64,000 bases of DNA from CAZSAK01 sp964605155 (GTDB lineage Bacteria > Pseudomonadota > Gammaproteobacteria > SZUA-140), in contig CAZSAK010000016.1 of the NCBI GenBank assembly GCA_964605155.1, forward strand, positions 1 to 64,000, in the 5' to 3' direction. How positions within the stretch are numbered: position 1 is the stretch's first letter; each line of letters begins with the position of its first letter. The notes under the pieces are model-generated. The model was not told where the DNA came from. It made no database searches and saw nothing but the letters and a program-made list of their open reading frames with translations. Shown one piece after another: positions 61,266 through 64,000 of the stretch. The position numbers were made by a program, and so were the translations under genes.

Positions 61266-62089
61266 ATTTTGATTTTCAGGCAATAATGGCTCTGGCGCTG
61301 CTGGCGTCAGGTGTGATATGGGCGCTGGATGTTTTTTTGTGGGCACCGCGAAGAAAAGACGCAGCTGAAAAACTCAAGCAGCAAAAAGAGAAAGTCGATG
61401 AGGAAACTATCGCCAACACCTTGAAAGAGTCTGTGCTGGTTGAATATGCCAGATCATTTTTTCCTATTATATTGATCGTCCTGTTATTACGTTCATTTCT
61501 GATTGAACCTTTCCGTATACCGTCAGGATCGATGATCCCGACATTGCATGTGGGTGATTTTATCCTGGTTAACAAATATTCATATGGTATCAGGCTGCCG
61601 TTGTTCGGTAGCAAAATAGTAGATATCGGCGAACCGAAACGTGGTGACATAGTCGTTTTCAGGTTTCCCGAGGATCCATCGATAGACTATATCAAGCGCG
61701 TGATCGGACTGCCCGGAGATCGTATCTCCTATATTGACAAGACTGTCTATATAAACGGCAAACCGGCACGACAGGAGCCGTTGGGTATGTATACAGGGAT
61801 GGGATCCAGCCGCAAGATGTCCGGTGCAAATTTGCGTATTGAGCATCTGGACGGCGTTGATCATCAGATCCTGATACAGCTGATGAGAAGATCAATGGAC
61901 GGTGAGTATGAAGTGCCCCCGGGTCACTATTTTGTAATGGGGGATAATCGCGATAACAGTAATGACAGCCGGTTTTGGGGGACTGTCCCGGAGGAGAATT
62001 TAATTGGTAAAGCCTTTATGATATGGATGAACTGGGATTCGGCCAAGGGCGGCATTACGTGGGATCGGATAGGCTCGGAGATCAAATAA
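61262..62089 (+). CDS. lepB: Signal peptidase I
   Basis: A 275-residue Lep: N-terminal helix (about 5-25), a second (about 60-78), then the catalytic serine in IPSGSMIPTLHVGDF, the catalytic lysine in YIKRVIGLPGDRI, and the GDNRDNSNDSRFWG box near the C-terminus. It cleaves signal peptides of exported proteins. Start overlaps the lepA stop as ATGA. Confidence 0.96.
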   Translation: MNFDFQAIMALALLASGVIWALDVFLWAPRRKDAAEKLKQQKEKVDEETIANTLKESVLVEYARSFFPIILIVLLLRSFLIEPFRIPSGSMIPTLHVGDFILVNKYSYGIRLPLFGSKIVDIGEPKRGDIVVFRFPEDPSIDYIKRVIGLPGDRISYIDKTVYINGKPARQEPLGMYTGMGSSRKMSGANLRIEHLDGVDHQILIQLMRRSMDGEYEVPPGHYFVMGDNRDNSNDSRFWGTVPEENLIGKAFMIWMNWDSAKGGITWDRIGSEIK

Positions 62090-62342
62090 GAACTACAGAT
62101 CAGACTGGAATAAAATCTGGATTCAATGATGAGCTGTGTAATGGGGAATATCAAGCAGCTTCGGAACTGAATCCTGCCGGATCAAGATACGGGAATCGGA
62201 TATAGCAATATAATCCGGAGATATCTGTTGTAGTCGTGATCTGAATTTAACAGGGGATAATGCTTTAATATTTTTGCATGTCGAATACAGGATCGTGTTT
62301 ATTGTTTGGAGATTCTCTTATCTTGAAACAGAGGAGACCAGG

Positions 62343-62720
62343 ATGAAAGAACAGAAGATATATCAAGGAGGCTTTTCGGCGATAGGCTTTATCGTTATTT
62401 TATTAATTATCGTCTTTATTACCATGACCGCATTAAAGCTTGCGCCGATCTATTATGAGAATTTCAAGGTTAATTCCGTCATCAAATCCCTGGATGAAGA
62501 ACAGGGCATCACTGAAATGTCTCACCTGGAGATAAATACAATCATCTCGAAACGATTCAGGATCGATAATATCGATCGCGTTGAGCCGAAAGATATCAAG
62601 ATTGCTTACGGTAAAAAAAAGCTCTTGATTAATGTGAATTATGAAATTCGAGAAAATTTTTTCGCTAATATAGATGTCGTTGTCGTCTTTAATGACAAGT
62701 ATGAAATTACAGGCCGTTGA
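62343..62720 (+). CDS. DUF4845 small membrane protein
   Basis: 125 residues from the ATG after GAGGAGACCAGG; the longer upstream frame has no ribosome-binding site. One N-terminal helix (about 13-33, AIGFIVILLIIVFITMTALK) and a soluble domain beginning APIYYENFKV. This is the DUF4845 protein usually found between lepB and rnc in Pseudomonas-like gammaproteobacteria; function unknown. The stop overlaps the rnc start. Confidence 0.88.
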   Translation: MKEQKIYQGGFSAIGFIVILLIIVFITMTALKLAPIYYENFKVNSVIKSLDEEQGITEMSHLEINTIISKRFRIDNIDRVEPKDIKIAYGKKKLLINVNYEIRENFFANIDVVVVFNDKYEITGR

Positions 62721-63406
62721 ACCCAGATCCAGCAAAACTGTCCGACAAACTCTTTTATCAATTTATCCGGATTGAATTGCTGGAGACTGCATTGACTCAT
62801 CGCAGCGCCGGCAGCCCGAATAATGAACGCCTCGAGTATCTCGGTGACTCGGCATTAAACTTTATTATTGCAGATGCCTTGTACAAGCAATTTGTAACGG
62901 CCAGCGAAGGGAAATTAAGTCGAATCAGGGCAAATCTGGTTAACGGTGATACGCTTGCCGGATTAGCACGGGGCCTGAACCTCGGTGATTTTCTCAGGCT
63001 TGGACCGGGTGAATTTAAAAGCGGCGGTTACCGCCGTGATTCCATTCTTGCCGGTGCGCTGGAGGCTGTTATTGGCGCAGTCTATCTGGATGGCGGGTTT
63101 GACCACTCCCGGCAACTGGTGATGAGGATTTTTCAAGATGTGCTGGATAGTATATCCCTGGAAATGGTCATCAAGGATCCGAAGACACGCTTGCAGGAAT
63201 ATCTACAATCAAAGAAATTGCAGTTGCCTGTGTATAATATATTATCTACAAGCGGACATGATCATGATCAGATATTCAAGGTGGGATGTGTAATAGAAGG
63301 CTGGAGTACACCCTTTCTCGGAGAGGGTGGCAGCAGGCGTAAAGCAGAGCAGGATGCCGCTGACAAGGCATTGAAACTCATTATCCAGGAGGATAAGAAA
63401 CAGTAA
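62717..63406 (+). CDS. rnc: Ribonuclease III
   Basis: A 229-residue RNase III starting at TTG that overlaps the preceding stop (TTGA). The catalytic signature ERLEYLGDSALNFIIADALY and a second acidic site in EAVIGAVYLDGGF are present; the C-terminal third (about 155-225) is a dsRNA-binding domain ending GGSRRKAEQDAADKAL. It processes rRNA precursors and double-stranded RNA. Conserved lepA-lepB-DUF4845-rnc-era order. Confidence 0.95.
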   Translation: MNPDPAKLSDKLFYQFIRIELLETALTHRSAGSPNNERLEYLGDSALNFIIADALYKQFVTASEGKLSRIRANLVNGDTLAGLARGLNLGDFLRLGPGEFKSGGYRRDSILAGALEAVIGAVYLDGGFDHSRQLVMRIFQDVLDSISLEMVIKDPKTRLQEYLQSKKLQLPVYNILSTSGHDHDQIFKVGCVIEGWSTPFLGEGGSRRKAEQDAADKALKLIIQEDKKQ

Positions 63407-63415
63407 CATTTAGAA

Positions 63416-64000
63416 ATGACCAGCAATGATGAAACGATACCTGATGTAAAACTCAGCCATTGCGGATACGCAGCCATTATCGGCCGTCCGAATGTAGGCA
63501 AATCGACGTTGCTCAACAAGATTCTGGGTCAGAAAGTCACGATCGCTACACCCAAGCCTCAAACTACCCGTCATCAAATACTTGGTATAAAAAGCACACG
63601 GGACAGCCAGGTGATCTATGTCGATACACCCGGACTGCACCGGAGTATAAAACGAACAATCAATCGTTATATGAATCGTGCGGCGATGAGCATCTTGAAT
63701 GATGTAGATGTGATCATTTTTGTTATCGAGGGACTGTCCTGGAGGAATGAGGATCAATATATCCTTGAAAAACTCGGATCTACCGGCATCCCCGTTATAC
63801 TTGTCATAAACAAGATTGATAGAATAAAAGATAAGGAAATCCTGCTGCCCCACATCAAGGAGCTGTCAAAAAAGGCGGATTTTGCCGAAATTATTCCGGT
63901 TTCTGCAAAAAGCAGTGAGAATCTCCAGCATCTGGAGGAAGCGGTTACGAAACTTTTGCCCGTAGGCCAGGCGTTTTTCCCAATGAATCAGGTAACGGAT
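63416..64000 (+). CDS. era: GTPase Era (truncated by window end)
   Basis: The first 195 codons of Era, starting at ATG 63416 and running off the window. All five GTPase motifs are visible: GRPNVGKST, KPQTTRHQ, DTPGLH, NKID and SAKSSEN. Era binds 16S rRNA and helps 30S assembly. The C-terminal KH domain lies beyond the window. The 9-base gap to rnc indicates the same operon. Confidence 0.95.
   Translation, partial: MTSNDETIPDVKLSHCGYAAIIGRPNVGKSTLLNKILGQKVTIATPKPQTTRHQILGIKSTRDSQVIYVDTPGLHRSIKRTINRYMNRAAMSILNDVDVIIFVIEGLSWRNEDQYILEKLGSTGIPVILVINKIDRIKDKEILLPHIKELSKKADFAEIIPVSAKSSENLQHLEEAVTKLLPVGQAFFPMNQVTD

Noticed and set aside
1..64000. tRNA, rRNA, CRISPR array, insertion sequence or prophage genes
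   Set aside because: I looked for T-loop motifs, spaced repeats, transposase or integrase motifs and flanking inverted repeats and saw none.

Overview
The window is a stretch of chromosome from a non-enteric gammaproteobacterium. The conserved blocks point to this: sdhCDAB-sdhE-ygfX facing nadB, then rpoE-rseA-rseB-rseC-mucD-lepA-lepB-DUF4845-rnc-era, and recJ-prfB-lysS. The rpoE-linked mucD, type IV pilus minor pilins, [4Fe-4S]-type APS reductase and many c-di-GMP-related or HDOD regulators fit a Pseudomonas/Chromatiales-like lineage, but genus cannot be fixed by eye. I saw no rRNA, tRNA, insertion sequence, integrase or CRISPR array.

Layout. 0-7 kb: small membrane and periplasmic proteins, then a minus-strand operon of membrane-fusion protein, ABC ATPase, two MacB-type permeases and a b-type cytochrome. 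7-9.3 kb: a small conserved protein, remnants of two decayed membrane-protein genes, and a GAF/HD-GYP phosphodiesterase. 9.4-11.3 kb: two exported repeat proteins (Sel1, ankyrin). 11.8-16.2 kb: oxidative-damage genes, namely a hydrolase-OsmC fusion, a methionine-rich MXKDX lipoprotein, exported MsrA and MsrB, and RimO. 16.2-20.3 kb: a second MacAB-like exporter followed by a CDF metal transporter. 20.4-28.3 kb: a cytochrome c remnant, SlyD, GIY-YIG protein, phospholipase A1, a protein kinase/PP2C pair, rhomboid protease, gamma-glutamylcyclotransferase and APS reductase. 28.3-32.3 kb: cNMP-HDOD and PilZ regulators and methionine-salvage mtnBDC. 32.3-37.7 kb: small unrecognised proteins around an orphan ParA-like ATPase, a predicted beta-barrel and dodecin. 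38-41.4 kb: minor pilins (fimT, pilW, pilX, pilV) diverging from pilE, with no pilY1. 41.4-47 kb: an RpfE-like protein, recJ, prfB with its programmed +1 frameshift, lysS. 47-54.7 kb: HDOD, ygfZ, succinate dehydrogenase and assembly factor, ygfX-like, nadB. 54.8-64 kb: the envelope-stress sigma operon and the lepA-lepB-rnc-era operon; era is cut by the window end.

Themes. Much of the accessory content concerns envelope integrity: two MacAB-like exporters, periplasmic methionine-sulfoxide repair, PldA, rhomboid, RpoE/RseABC/MucD, PpiC and SlyD. The most interesting candidates are (i) a methionine-rich lipoprotein beside exported MsrA/MsrB, preceded by an 11-bp-phased direct repeat of the OmpR/PhoB type; (ii) a kinase-phosphatase operon beside phospholipase A1; (iii) an rpoE leader with a sigma-E-type promoter and two competing hairpins around the ribosome-binding site; (iv) an orphan ParA among small unknown exported proteins; and (v) a 37-residue membrane protein with a strong ribosome-binding site. 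All functional links are inferences from family membership and gene order; no database search was run.
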